Of a stretch of 64,000 nt of DNA, positions 35,244 to 43,857 are shown one piece after another. Source of the DNA: Deltaproteobacteria bacterium (lineage in GTDB: Bacteria; Myxococcota_A; Polyangia; Polyangiales; JADJMO01); NCBI GenBank assembly GCA_025363655.1, contig JANYDK010000084.1, positions 1 through 64,000 of the forward strand. Reading direction: 5' to 3'. Both the position numbers and the translations under genes were made by a program. The stretch's first letter is position 1, and every line of letters begins with the position of its first letter. The notes below the pieces were generated by a model. It had not been told where the DNA came from. It ran no database searches and saw nothing but the letters and a program-made list of their open reading frames with translations.

Positions 35244-36413
35244 ATGGACACGCAGACCGCCCCGACGAGCCGCCGGCAAGAGCACCACATCGAAATCGTC
35301 GAGCGCCCGTTCGGTGTCGAGACCCAGCGCTTCGCCGATCTCGCGCGTCGCATCTATCGCGACGATCCGAACTTCGTTGCGCCGCTGGACATGGATTTCA
35401 AAGACCGGTTCAACCCGAAGAAGAACCCGTTCTTCGAGCACGCCGAGGGCACCACGTTCATCGCCGTCAAGGACGGCGTCGACGTCGGCCGCATCACCGC
35501 GCAGATCGATCACGGGCACCAAGATCGTTACAAGGACGACGTCGGCTTCTTCGGCTACCTCGACACCTTCGACGATCCCGCCGTCGCGAAGAAGCTGCTC
35601 GAGGCCGCCGCTGCCTGGCTCAAGGGCAAGGGCATGAAGAAGATGCGTGGGCCGATGTCGCTCAACATCAACGAAGAGCTCGGGTGTCTCGTCGAGGGCT
35701 TCGACACGCCGCCGATGGTGATGATGCCGCACCACCGCGCCTACCAAGGCGCGCTCATCGAGGCCGCCGGGCTCGTCAAAGAGAAGGACGTTTTCGCCTG
35801 GAAATATCAGGTCGGCGAGGTCCCGGTGCGCGCGCGCAAGGCGCACGACGACGTCATGAAGATCCCCGGCGTGACCATCCGCACCGTCGACCCGCGGGTG
35901 ATGGAGCGCGACGTCCGCATCGTCATGGACATCTTCAACGACGCTTGGCAGGACAACTGGGGCTTCGTCGCCCTCACCGAGTCCGAGCTGAAGAAGATGG
36001 CTGCGGACATGAAGATGATCCTCGTCCCCGATCTCGGCCTCATCGCCGAGGTCGACGGTGAGCCAGCCGCGGTCAGCCTCGCGCTCCCCAACCTCAACGA
36101 GCTCATCCGTGATCTCGACGGCAAGCTCTTTCCCTTTGGCCTCCCCAAGCTCCTCTGGCGCCTCAAGGTGAAGGGCCCGGAGACGGCGCGCCTCATCATC
36201 CTCGGCATCAAGAAGAAGTTCCGCACGCAGAAGCGCTTCGGCGGTCTCTCGGCGGCGCTCTACGTGGAGATGAACGACCGCGGAAAGAAGCTCGGCATCA
36301 AGAGCGGCGAGCTCAGCTGGACGCTCGAGGACAACGCGCCGGTGAACCTCGGGATCAAGATGATGGGTGGCAAAGTCTACAAGCGCTATCGGGTGTATTG
36401 CCGCGATTTGTAG
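35244..36413 (+). CDS. GNAT-fold acyltransferase-like protein
   Basis: A 389-residue soluble protein with two halves that look like N-acyltransferase folds. It opens with HHIEIVERPFGVETQRFADL; EGTTFIAVKDGVDVGRITAQ matches the central beta strands of GNAT enzymes, and DVGFFGYLDTFDDPAVAKKL and AAAWLKGKGMKKMRGPMSLN match the acetyl-CoA pyrophosphate-binding helix region. The second half (RIVMDIFNDAWQDNWGFVAL, GLIAEVDGEPAAVSLALPNL) repeats the pattern. The family is widespread in bacteria and usually annotated only as hypothetical or N-acetyltransferase; substrate unknown. A family A hairpin follows 11 nt after the stop. Confidence 0.78.
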   Translation: MDTQTAPTSRRQEHHIEIVERPFGVETQRFADLARRIYRDDPNFVAPLDMDFKDRFNPKKNPFFEHAEGTTFIAVKDGVDVGRITAQIDHGHQDRYKDDVGFFGYLDTFDDPAVAKKLLEAAAAWLKGKGMKKMRGPMSLNINEELGCLVEGFDTPPMVMMPHHRAYQGALIEAAGLVKEKDVFAWKYQVGEVPVRARKAHDDVMKIPGVTIRTVDPRVMERDVRIVMDIFNDAWQDNWGFVALTESELKKMAADMKMILVPDLGLIAEVDGEPAAVSLALPNLNELIRDLDGKLFPFGLPKLLWRLKVKGPETARLIILGIKKKFRTQKRFGGLSAALYVEMNDRGKKLGIKSGELSWTLEDNAPVNLGIKMMGGKVYKRYRVYCRDL

Positions 36414-36424
36414 CTTCTTGTTTC

Positions 36425-36450
36425 GCCAAAGATTGCTTCGCGACTTTGGC
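36425..36450. repeat. palindromic hairpin repeat, family A copy 2
   Basis: 26-bp hairpin with arms GCCAAAG / CTTTGGC and inner TTGC / GCGA (one G-T wobble). Similarity to copy 3 continues about 35 bp further (GGCCGCT ... ATCTCGC ... CTCGGT). A second inverted repeat, GCTTCGGTCAA / TTGCCGAAGC, lies at about 36452-36487. The hairpin sits just after the GNAT-like gene, where it could end transcription. Confidence 0.75.
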
Positions 36451-36562
36451 CGCTTCGGTCAATCTCGCTCCGCTCGGTTGCCGAAGCTCGGTGAAGGGTT
36501 GACCGAGCGCAAAAGTGACTCTTATCGGCAGAGTCGAGCTGGCCGTACTCCCGTCAACCCCT

Positions 36563-36982
36563 GTGCGCGTGCTCCTCATCGACGACGAAGTTGGCAATTT
36601 GCACGGTATTCGCCGGGTTTTGGAGAGCGATCACCACGTCGTCGAGATCGCCGATCGAGGCGAGGCGGGGCTCGAGCAATGTCTGGGTGACTTCGGGCCC
36701 GACGTGGTCTTGTGCGACCTGATGCTGCCCGATCTCCTCGGCCCCGAGGTCTATGCGCAGGCCATCGCCAAGCGACCCGAGCTCGAACCGCGCTTCCTAT
36801 TCATGACTGGCGGGGTGCTCGACGCCAGCTCGGCGCGCTTCCTCGAGACGTTTCGTGAGCGGATCCTCTGGAAGCCGTTCTCCGTACGCGCGATGAACGA
36901 GCGGTTGCGCCGGATGGGTCCGCGGCCGTATCGCGCCTCTTCGGGGAGGCTCCTCGTGGCACGTCGGACGCCCTCTCGCTGA
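36563..36982 (+). CDS. stand-alone response-regulator receiver protein
   Basis: A 139-residue single receiver domain without output domain. It begins MRVLLIDDEVGNLHGIRRVL from a GTG at 36563; an ATG at 36515 would add sixteen residues unlike the family. Phospho-acceptor Asp is in DVVLCDLMLPDLLG, the Thr switch in FLFMTGGVL and the Lys in WKPFSV. The FMTGG segment and the surrounding helices resemble the receiver at the end of the hybrid kinase at 15731-18058, so this may be a shuttle or sink in the same kind of pathway. No kinase gene adjoins. Confidence 0.85.
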   Translation: MRVLLIDDEVGNLHGIRRVLESDHHVVEIADRGEAGLEQCLGDFGPDVVLCDLMLPDLLGPEVYAQAIAKRPELEPRFLFMTGGVLDASSARFLETFRERILWKPFSVRAMNERLRRMGPRPYRASSGRLLVARRTPSR

Positions 36983-37097
36983 GCATCCCGCTGAGCTACT
37001 GCCTTCTTCCCCGCTACGTGCTAATCCGCCCGCATCCACGCAATGCGTCGACCCGATCTTGGGCGGCGACGAAGAGGCGCGGCGAAGGGAACTCCGG

Positions 37098-37472
37098 ATG
37101 TACGAGATCAGCCAAGAGACCGTGATCGCCGCTGCCCACCAGCTCCGCCTCTCGCCTGGCGAAGGTGAGCGGCTCCATGGACACAACTGGCGCATCAAGG
37201 CCGTCATCCGCTGTGACCAGCTCGATTCGCGCGGAATGGTGCTCGACTTCAACGATCTCGGCCGCGAGCTCCGCGCCTTCGTCGAGCCTTGGGAGCACGT
37301 CTTCCTCAACGAGCTGCCGCCCTGGAACGACATCAATCCGACGGCCGAGAACATCGCGCGCGTCGTGCTCGAGGGCCTCGCGCCCAAGGTCGACGACGGG
37401 CGCGCCCGCATCGTCCGCGTCGAGGTGTGGGAGAACGACACGTGTTGCGCGACCTTCTACCGCGAGCGCTGA
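37098..37472 (+). CDS. 6-pyruvoyltetrahydropterin synthase/QueD family, PTPS-III type motif
   Basis: A 124-residue T-fold enzyme. The zinc His ligands are in VIAAAHQL and RLHGHNW. In QueD and PTPS the nucleophile lies in a Cys-x3-HGH motif; here the segment reads GERLHGH, so the Cys is absent and Glu-x2-HGH is present. This is the signature described for the PTPS-III branch, members of which can replace dihydroneopterin aldolase (FolB) in folate synthesis. The His of the catalytic pair is kept in EHVFLNE and the substrate-binding Glu in VEVWENDTCC. AAGGGA lies 9 nt before the ATG at 37098. The end overlaps the following lipoprotein gene. No queC, queE or folate genes adjoin. Confidence 0.85.
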   Translation: MYEISQETVIAAAHQLRLSPGEGERLHGHNWRIKAVIRCDQLDSRGMVLDFNDLGRELRAFVEPWEHVFLNELPPWNDINPTAENIARVVLEGLAPKVDDGRARIVRVEVWENDTCCATFYRER

Positions 37473-38578
37473 GCGTCACCGTCGTCACCGTCGTCACCGC
37501 GATCGCTTGCAAGAAGAGCGACTCGACGAACCCGCCCTCGGGCAGTGCATCGTCGACCTCCGCGACCTCTGCGACCTCTGTGACCTCTGCGAGCTCTGTG
37601 ACCGCGAAGTCGTCGGCCGCCGTCAGCGCCAACTCGATCGCCAGCGCGGCGCCTTCGACGAGCGCGTCGGCCTTGGCTGCCGCGCCGGTGCCGGAAACAC
37701 CGTTCGGAATTGCATGTAATGATTATGCATCGTCGCGCTGTGCAGCGCTCGACAAGTGCTCGCATCACTTGCTGTCGGTGAGCGACGGTGACGTCGCGGC
37801 CTGCGAAGCAAATGCGGTCGCGGTTTGCCTGTCGTCGATGGGGCTCCCCGAGAGCGGGTGGACTCCCGCGACGATCACCGCTTGTGCGACCGCGTCGCGC
37901 GAGGCTTCGTGCGACGTCTTCTTCCACGCGCCCGCGCTCGGTTCCTGTGCGCCGCCGAAGGGCAAGCTCGCCGCCGCCGCGAGCTGCATCTCGGACGAGC
38001 AGTGCGCCGATCGGTTCTGCGTTCGTGCTTCGATTCGTGATGTTTGCGGCAAGTGTGCGACTCCGCCCGGCAACGGCATGCCGTGCGACAAGCAGCGTTG
38101 CGCCGAGGGCCTGGCCTGCGTCTCCGGCAAGTGCGCCGTGCGTGGCGAGCTCGGTGGAGCGTGCGCCGGCACCGGGACGTCGGGCAGCTGTCAGCCGTGG
38201 CTCTCGTGCGTCTCCGGCAAGTGCGCCGCTCCGATCACGACGACGAGCGAGGACGCGAGCAAGAAGTGCAGCATCCTCGGCGATGCACCCGACTGTGATG
38301 GGCGACTCGGCCTCTTCTGCGACATCGCCGCGTCGCAGTGCAAGGCGATGAACGTCGCCAAAAAGGGCGAGTCTTGCACCAGCGAGAAAGGCGAGCTCCG
38401 TATCTGCGCCGGGGGTCTCCTCTGTCGCCGTGCCGACGGAGCCTCGGCGTCGACGTGCGTTCCCCAGCCGCACCTCGGCGACGCGTGCGACATCACGATG
38501 GGCCTTCGTTGCGCGGCCCCGTCGCGGTGTCTCGACGGCAAGTGCGTGGTGCCGTCGATGTCGGCCTGCGCGAAGTGA
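37442..38578 (+). CDS. Cys-rich lipoprotein with Dickkopf-like repeats
   Basis: A 378-residue lipoprotein. The GTG at 37442, inside the end of the preceding gene, gives MLRDLLPRALSVTVVTVVTA, a good signal with lipobox AIAC. A Ser/Thr/Ala linker of 9-bp repeats follows (SATSATSVTSASSVT). The mature protein has more than 25 Cys; after an N-terminal helical Cys pair region, units such as DEQCADRFCV, CAEGLACVSGKC and SCQPWLSCVSGKC resemble the Cys-rich knots common in myxobacterial surface lipoproteins. The 31-nt overlap with the PTPS-like gene suggests cotranscription but no functional link is evident. Confidence 0.75.
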   Translation: MLRDLLPRALSVTVVTVVTAIACKKSDSTNPPSGSASSTSATSATSVTSASSVTAKSSAAVSANSIASAAPSTSASALAAAPVPETPFGIACNDYASSRCAALDKCSHHLLSVSDGDVAACEANAVAVCLSSMGLPESGWTPATITACATASREASCDVFFHAPALGSCAPPKGKLAAAASCISDEQCADRFCVRASIRDVCGKCATPPGNGMPCDKQRCAEGLACVSGKCAVRGELGGACAGTGTSGSCQPWLSCVSGKCAAPITTTSEDASKKCSILGDAPDCDGRLGLFCDIAASQCKAMNVAKKGESCTSEKGELRICAGGLLCRRADGASASTCVPQPHLGDACDITMGLRCAAPSRCLDGKCVVPSMSACAK

Positions 38579-38588
38579 CGTTCGAGAA

Positions 38589-38963
38589 TTAGAAGGCCAG
38601 CGGTATCGTAAAGCTGACGACGCCGCTGCCGAAGCCGGTCGGCGTGAAGCTCATCTCGCCTTTGCCCATGATTTCCAGGGTGGCGAGCGTGTTCGGGTTC
38701 ACCAACGTGAGCTCGAGCCCAGGGGCGAGCCAGATGCTGTGCCACCGCGCGAGGCCGAGCTGCCGCACGAGGAGGCGTGGATCGTAAGGATCGGGCGCGG
38801 ATTTCACGAGCGAGGTGATGGGGAGCTGCGTGACGAGCCCCCAACGCGGCTGAGGGTCGTGCGTTCGGAGGGGAGGTTCGGCGGACGCACGCGTGCTCAC
38901 GACGAGGCCGACCACGACGACGGCGAGGCCGGTCGCGAGAGAGAGCCATCGCGCGCGAGACAT
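38589..38963 (-). CDS. small exported protein
   Basis: A 124-residue protein with a signal sequence (LSLATGLAVVVVGLVVSTRASA) and a mature part ending in alternating strands (GLELTLVNPNTLATLEIMGK, GVVSFTIPLAF) with a terminal Phe, as in small outer-membrane or periplasmic beta proteins. An upstream ATG at 38999 would lengthen it to 136 residues and leave 10 nt to the kamD stop. It lies directly downstream of kamD on the same strand and is probably cotranscribed. Function unknown. Confidence 0.6.
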   Translation of the reverse strand: MSRARWLSLATGLAVVVVGLVVSTRASAEPPLRTHDPQPRWGLVTQLPITSLVKSAPDPYDPRLLVRQLGLARWHSIWLAPGLELTLVNPNTLATLEIMGKGEMSFTPTGFGSGVVSFTIPLAF

Positions 38964-39009
38964 GTTCGAAGTGTGCAACGCCGAGACGACTTCGGCCATT
39001 GCGCCTGCG

Positions 39010-40575
39010 CTACTTGCCCTCGAGCTTCTCCAGCACCGGGTTGAGATATCCCGGCGCCTTCTCGACGATGCCGGCGAAGCCTTTTCCACCGGTGCGTGAG
39101 CGCTTCACGTCGGCGAAGGCGCCCTCTTCGATGGCGTTCCAGATGCTCCGTCCGACGACGTCCTCGAGCTGCGCGTGCGCCTCGGCGAGCACCAGTTGCG
39201 CGCGCTGCTCGATGCGGCCACCGGGCTTGAAGGAGATCTCCTCGCCGAGGTGACGCGCCGCCGTGAAGACGTAGCGGGTCGCTTTGAGCGAGAGATAGCG
39301 ATCCATCAAGAGAGGATTGTGCACCGCCTCGGAGAACATCCCGAGCAGCTGAATCGATTGGTTGGTGGTGATGCCGACGAGGTTGAACATCGCGTCGTGG
39401 ACGTGCGCCTGGAAGATGTCGCCGGTCTTGTGCTTGGTCGGCGGCATCCACTTGATCGGATGGCGCGAGAAAATCTGCCGAACCATCTGCGCCTGGGCCA
39501 GCTCCATCAAGAAGCTGTCTTCGATCCAGGGGTTGATTTCGTAGGCGTGGCCGAGGCCGAGTTGTTCGTCTTTGAGGCCGGCGCGATGGGCGAAGGCTTC
39601 GTTGATGAACTGCGACGAGAGGACGGTGTGCGCCTTCTCGACCGCGTCGGCGGTGGTGAGGTAGTTGTCCTCGCCGGTGTTGATGACGATGCCCGAGCGG
39701 GCGACGAATCGACGCGAGACGTATTGGTCGATGAACGTGCGACACATGTTGATGTCGCGGAAGAGGATTCCGTACATCGCGTCGTTGAGGAGCATGTCGA
39801 GCCGCTCGACCGCCGCCATCCAGGCGATTTCCGCCATGCAGAGGCCCGAGCTGTAGTTCGTCTGCTGCACGTAGCGTTGGTGACGATGGCTCGCTTCGTC
39901 GAGCGCGCGACGGACGATGGCGAAGTTCTCCTGCGTCGCGAAGGTGCCGCCGAAGCCCTCGGTGGTGGCGCCCTCGGGGACGTAGTCGAGGAGGGACTGG
40001 GCGGTCGCGCGGATGACGGCGACGACGTCGGCCCCGGCGTGCGCAGCGGCCTTCGCCTGCACCGCGTCGTCGTAGATGTTGCCGGTGGCGACGATCACGT
40101 ATTTGTGCGGGACGTCGTTCGGCGGGGGAAAACGTGCCCTCAGGGCCTCGCGTTCATCGCGTGCGCGATCGATGCGATCGAGGGCTGCATCGGTCGCGGC
40201 CGCGAGGGCCTTGCGTGCGGAGGTGATGACGTCGGACGAGATCGCCGCCTTCGGATCGACCTGATCGAGCTCGGGCCCGTAGGCGAGTCGTTCGGCGGCG
40301 TCTTGCAGGCTGCCCCCGTGCTCGACGACCGAGCGACCGAGGGCGAACGACGCGCCCATCGGCAATTGTCCGGAGACGCGCAAGCGCTCGACCAGCGCGT
40401 TGACCAAGGGCACGCCTTGATCGTCGGTGCCGATGACGCCGAGGGCGCGGACCATGACGCGCTCGACGCCGACGGTGGTGTGACGATCGACGTACGTCTG
40501 CACGTCGCCTGCGACTTGCGCGGCGAGCTCTCGGCAACGAGCGACGAGCTTCTCGTCGACGGGGACCTGGGCCAT
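39010..40575 (-). CDS. kamD: lysine 5,6-aminomutase alpha subunit
   Basis: A 521-residue protein matching the large subunit of lysine 5,6-aminomutase, the adenosylcobalamin and PLP enzyme that moves the terminal amino group of D-lysine or beta-lysine from carbon 6 to 5. It contributes most of the TIM-barrel that holds PLP and substrate; recognisable stretches are GADVVAVIRATAQSLLDYVP, EGATTEGFGGTFATQENFAI, VQQTNYSSGLCMAEIAWMAA and NTGEDNYLTTADAVEKAHTV. Length fits (family about 516). The beta subunit gene kamE is not adjacent as in clostridia but at 47139-47900 on the other strand. No kamA (2,3-aminomutase) or later steps of lysine fermentation are in the window. Confidence 0.93.
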   Translation of the reverse strand: MAQVPVDEKLVARCRELAAQVAGDVQTYVDRHTTVGVERVMVRALGVIGTDDQGVPLVNALVERLRVSGQLPMGASFALGRSVVEHGGSLQDAAERLAYGPELDQVDPKAAISSDVITSARKALAAATDAALDRIDRARDEREALRARFPPPNDVPHKYVIVATGNIYDDAVQAKAAAHAGADVVAVIRATAQSLLDYVPEGATTEGFGGTFATQENFAIVRRALDEASHRHQRYVQQTNYSSGLCMAEIAWMAAVERLDMLLNDAMYGILFRDINMCRTFIDQYVSRRFVARSGIVINTGEDNYLTTADAVEKAHTVLSSQFINEAFAHRAGLKDEQLGLGHAYEINPWIEDSFLMELAQAQMVRQIFSRHPIKWMPPTKHKTGDIFQAHVHDAMFNLVGITTNQSIQLLGMFSEAVHNPLLMDRYLSLKATRYVFTAARHLGEEISFKPGGRIEQRAQLVLAEAHAQLEDVVGRSIWNAIEEGAFADVKRSRTGGKGFAGIVEKAPGYLNPVLEKLEGK

Positions 40576-40683
40576 GCAGGGACTTCTAGTCGCGCGGCTT
40601 CCGGGCTGGCTAGCCCTCTCGCCGATCGCCTGCGCCGCCTACGGTCCTGACGCGCCGCGTTTGCCGCTCTCGTTGGGATTTCA

Positions 40684-41952
40684 ATGATACAACGCGTCCC
40701 GATGGACGCCGCCGCCGACGAGAAAGCCGAGAAAGCCAGCACCCTGCTTCGCGCGCCGCACCCGTTCGTCTGGACCATCCTCTACATGCCCTTCGGAGCG
40801 CTCAGCGGCTTCGTCGGCGTCGCCCTCACTTTTCTTGCGACGCAGAACGGCCTCTCCATCGGCGAAGGCGCGCTCCTCAACGGCGCGAACTTGCTCACGG
40901 CCTGGCTCAAGTGGCTGTGGGCGCCGCTCGTCGACGTCACGCTCTCGCCGCGCAAGTGGTACGTCATCGCGACCTCGGTCACCGCGCTCGGCGTCCTCAC
41001 GATGTCGGCGGTGCCGCTCGGTCCCTCGACGCTGGTGGTGTTGCTGGTGGTCATCGCCATCACCAGCCTGATCAATTCGATCGTCGGCATGTCGGTCGAA
41101 TCGCTCATCGCCGGTTCGACGCCACCCGAACAAATCGGCCGCGTCAGCGCGTGGTTTCAAGCGGGAAATCTCGGGGGAGCAGGCCTCGGTGGCGGGCTCG
41201 GTCTCTATCTCCTGAAGAAGCTCCCGAAGCCGTGGATGTCGGGTGCGATCATGGCGACCCTCTTCATGCTCTGCTGCTTCGCGCTCTCCGCCACGCCGAA
41301 GGTCGCGGCGCACGTCAAGCACGGCAGCGCCTTCGCCGCGGTCAAACACGTCGCCAAAGATCTGTGGGTGATGCTCAAGACCAAGGGGGGTCTCCTCTCG
41401 GCAATCCTTTGCGTGCTCCCGGTCGGCACCGGCGCCGCACAGGGCACGCTCTCGCAGGCCGAGGTCGCCGCGTTTTGGGGGGCAGGCGCCGAGCATGTCG
41501 AGCTGATGCAGGGGCTCGTCTCCGGCCTCGTCACCACCGTCGGCTGCTTCGCCGGCGGCTACCTCTGCGAGCGCTTTCACCCGCGCACGACCTACGCCGG
41601 CGTCGGCATCGCCCTCGCCGCCATCGCCGTCGCAATGGGCGTCTGTCCGGCGACGGTGAAGATGTACATCCTCTGGTGCTTCATCTACGCGTTCGGCGTC
41701 GGCCTCGCCTACGCGGCATTCACCGCGATCGTCCTCGAGGCGATGGGTAAGGGCTCGGCGGCGACGAAGTACAACCTCTTCGCGTCGCTCTCCAACTTCC
41801 CGATCTGGTGGCTCGGCCTTCTCCTCGGCTTCGCCGCAGGCAAGTGGGGCGCGCGCAAGATGCTCTTCACCGAGGCCGCCCTCGGCGTGCTCGGAGTGAT
41901 CATCTTCTCGATCTCGACGAGGGTCGTGAAGCGGTCCAAGCTAGCCGCTTGA
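40684..41952 (+). CDS. MFS/PAT family transporter (AmpG-like)
   Basis: A 422-residue inner-membrane protein with about twelve helices. The N-terminus YMPFGALSGFVGVALTFLAT and the loop WLWAPLVDVTLSPRKWYVIA match the peptide/acetyl-CoA/drug transporter (PAT) branch of the major facilitator superfamily that includes AmpG. VGMSVESLIAGSTPPEQIGR is the equivalent of the second half of the first six-helix bundle. The substrate is unknown. An alternative ATG is at 40702. It is divergent from kamD; a role in lysine or beta-lysine uptake would be pure guess. Confidence 0.78.
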   Translation: MIQRVPMDAAADEKAEKASTLLRAPHPFVWTILYMPFGALSGFVGVALTFLATQNGLSIGEGALLNGANLLTAWLKWLWAPLVDVTLSPRKWYVIATSVTALGVLTMSAVPLGPSTLVVLLVVIAITSLINSIVGMSVESLIAGSTPPEQIGRVSAWFQAGNLGGAGLGGGLGLYLLKKLPKPWMSGAIMATLFMLCCFALSATPKVAAHVKHGSAFAAVKHVAKDLWVMLKTKGGLLSAILCVLPVGTGAAQGTLSQAEVAAFWGAGAEHVELMQGLVSGLVTTVGCFAGGYLCERFHPRTTYAGVGIALAAIAVAMGVCPATVKMYILWCFIYAFGVGLAYAAFTAIVLEAMGKGSAATKYNLFASLSNFPIWWLGLLLGFAAGKWGARKMLFTEAALGVLGVIIFSISTRVVKRSKLAA

Positions 41953-41954
41953 AC

Positions 41955-42413
41955 ATGCGACCTTTCTTCTCCCGCACTTCCGCGTTCGTGCTCATTTTCT
42001 CGATCGTTTCGTCGCTCGGGGCCTGCGGTGGCTCGTCCGACGAGACGTCGAGCACCGACACCGGAGGCGCCACGTCCGACGTCGGCGAGCTCCCGAAGGA
42101 CGCGGCGACCGACTCGTCGAGTGACGTTTCGAGTGACGTCTCGAGTGACGTCTCGACCGATGTTCCGAGTGACGTGTCGAGCGACGTCGTCGTCGATGCC
42201 GCGAGCGACGCCGCGACCGATGCTGCGAAAGACGCTCCCGATGTCGCCGACACCGCTGACGCACCGGCGTGTCCCACGCTCAAGCCGACGCGGCTCTCGA
42301 AGTGCGACACGCTCGATCAGGTCTGCATCTACGCGTGCGGCAGCGTCCTGCGATGTACCGCGAAGGGATGGGACAACGACTTCACCGTCGACGGTGGGCC
42401 GCCCTGTCCTTGA
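41955..42413 (+). CDS. lipoprotein with Ser-Asp-Val repeat linker
   Basis: A 152-residue lipoprotein: signal FVLIFSIVSSLGAC with lipobox LGAC at Cys24, then an acidic linker containing eight or so SSDV/STDV/ASDA units (about residues 55-94), then a short C-terminal domain of about 50 residues with five Cys (CDTLDQVCIYACGSVLRCTA). The start is 3 nt after the transporter stop, so the two are cotranscribed. The C-terminal Cys domain resembles those of other myxobacterial lipoproteins; role unknown. Confidence 0.78.
   Translation: MRPFFSRTSAFVLIFSIVSSLGACGGSSDETSSTDTGGATSDVGELPKDAATDSSSDVSSDVSSDVSTDVPSDVSSDVVVDAASDAATDAAKDAPDVADTADAPACPTLKPTRLSKCDTLDQVCIYACGSVLRCTAKGWDNDFTVDGGPPCP
42117..42236 (+). 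repeat. 12-bp in-frame repeats encoding SSDV units
   Basis: GACGTCTCGAGT-type units repeat five or six times and then decay into GCGAGCGACGCC-type units, encoding the acidic linker of the lipoprotein. Confidence 0.75.
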
Positions 42414-42501
42414 GCGTGGGGCAAGAACCGCTTTTTCCCCCGAGCCGAGCCCCGGCGCAACCTGGTAGCCTCGCTTGCGAACCATTTCGAGGGAGGAACA
42501 C

Positions 42502-43845
42502 ATGAGCGCATATCGAGCCCCCACGAGCGTCTTTGCCGCCGCCGATCGTTGGCTGCCTTGCGACAACTGCGGCCTCGGAATCCAGACGCCGGTCGCCGGC
42601 GGGACCACGCAGTGCACGCGTTGCCAAGCGCCGTTCGTCGCCTACGCGAGGCCGAACACGGCGATGCCGAAGTCGGCGGCGACCGACGAGATGGCGCGAC
42701 GAGCGCGGCTGCGTACGCAAGATGGCCGTCCGCTCTTGCCGCCGCCGGGCATCGAGCAGCTCGTGCAAGGAGGCCTGCAGCCGCACCGGATGCAGGAGGC
42801 GCGCATGATCTGGAGCGCGACGCGGAAGTCGCTCGTGACCAATGCGTCGGACGTCGCCGCCGCCGAGCGCCTGCTCTTCCTCACCATCATCATGCGCAAC
42901 ACGATGCTCGACAATCCGACGGACGAGCCGTCGGTGCGGGCGCTCATCGAAGGTGCGCTCGAGGTCTTCTTTCTTCCGCGTCACAAGCAGTCGATGCTCG
43001 GCTACCTCGCGCGCGGCGCCGCCAAGGTCGGCGACATGGACAGCGCCGAGGCCTGGATCGCGCAGTGCGATCCGTTCTCCGAAGATCTGCTCGCCGACAG
43101 CGCGTATCGCATCACGCGCTCCTTCATCGACACCGGCAAGGGCAACTTCGCCAACGTGCTCCAGGTGCTCGGAGGCAACGAGGCCGACGTGCCCATCGAC
43201 GACTCGATGGATCCGCTCGCCGCGGTGCTCCGCGCCAACGCCTGGGAGAAGACGAACAACCTCCAGGCCGCGCAGATGGTGCTGACGCAGTACATGGCGA
43301 GGCACGGCAACGCCTCCACCGTTCAGTCGATCACCTCGAGCATGCCGGCGCAGTGGCAGGTGTGCGCGCAGTCGGCGGGCTCGGCGCAGCAACAGGTTCG
43401 GCAAGTCGTAGCGCAGCGCGCGGCGTCTTCCGGCGGCGGCTCGATGATCGGGTGGATCTTCCTCATCGCCGGCTTCGCGCCGGTCTTGATCATCGGGATG
43501 CTCTACCTGACGACGCCGAAGTTCCCGATCGAGACGACGTTCTTCGTCCTCATCTTTCCCATCGTCTTCGGTGCCGTCGGCATCACTTTCATCCGCTCCG
43601 CTGCGCGCAAGAAAGAGATCGCGCAGAACGGCCTTCGCGGACGCGGTCGCATCGTCGGCATCTCGCCGACGGGCACGCGCATCAACGGCGTTCCGCTGAT
43701 GAAGATCGACGTCGAGATCCACGTCGACAACCATCCCCCGCGGATGGCGAGCACGAAGCGTCTCGGCTACCAGCAGATCGCGCCGGGCTCCGAGGTGCAA
43801 ATCATCTGGAGCCCGAAATACCCGAACGAAATCGTCTTCGAGTAG
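42502..43845 (+). CDS. membrane protein with N-terminal zinc ribbon
   Basis: A 447-residue protein. Residues 15-45 form a zinc ribbon (PCDNCGLGIQ, TQCTRCQAPF). Residues about 70-300 are helical and TPR-like. Two membrane helices follow (MIGWIFLIAGFAPVLIIGML and TTFFVLIFPIVFGAVGITFI), then a cytoplasmic C-terminal beta domain (RGRGRIVGISPTGTRINGVP) resembling DUF3592/OB-like folds. AGGGAGGA precedes the ATG at 42502. The zinc ribbon plus TPR-like helices suggest protein binding at the inner membrane; function unknown. It converges with the alkyl-DHAP synthase gene, 12 nt apart. Confidence 0.75.
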   Translation: MSAYRAPTSVFAAADRWLPCDNCGLGIQTPVAGGTTQCTRCQAPFVAYARPNTAMPKSAATDEMARRARLRTQDGRPLLPPPGIEQLVQGGLQPHRMQEARMIWSATRKSLVTNASDVAAAERLLFLTIIMRNTMLDNPTDEPSVRALIEGALEVFFLPRHKQSMLGYLARGAAKVGDMDSAEAWIAQCDPFSEDLLADSAYRITRSFIDTGKGNFANVLQVLGGNEADVPIDDSMDPLAAVLRANAWEKTNNLQAAQMVLTQYMARHGNASTVQSITSSMPAQWQVCAQSAGSAQQQVRQVVAQRAASSGGGSMIGWIFLIAGFAPVLIIGMLYLTTPKFPIETTFFVLIFPIVFGAVGITFIRSAARKKEIAQNGLRGRGRIVGISPTGTRINGVPLMKIDVEIHVDNHPPRMASTKRLGYQQIAPGSEVQIIWSPKYPNEIVFE

Positions 43846-43857
43846 GCCGAGGGCCCG

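Noticed and set aside
42117-42236. Regular short repeats that could suggest a CRISPR array
   Set aside because: Units are 12 bp, in frame, without spacers, and encode an acidic linker of a lipoprotein.
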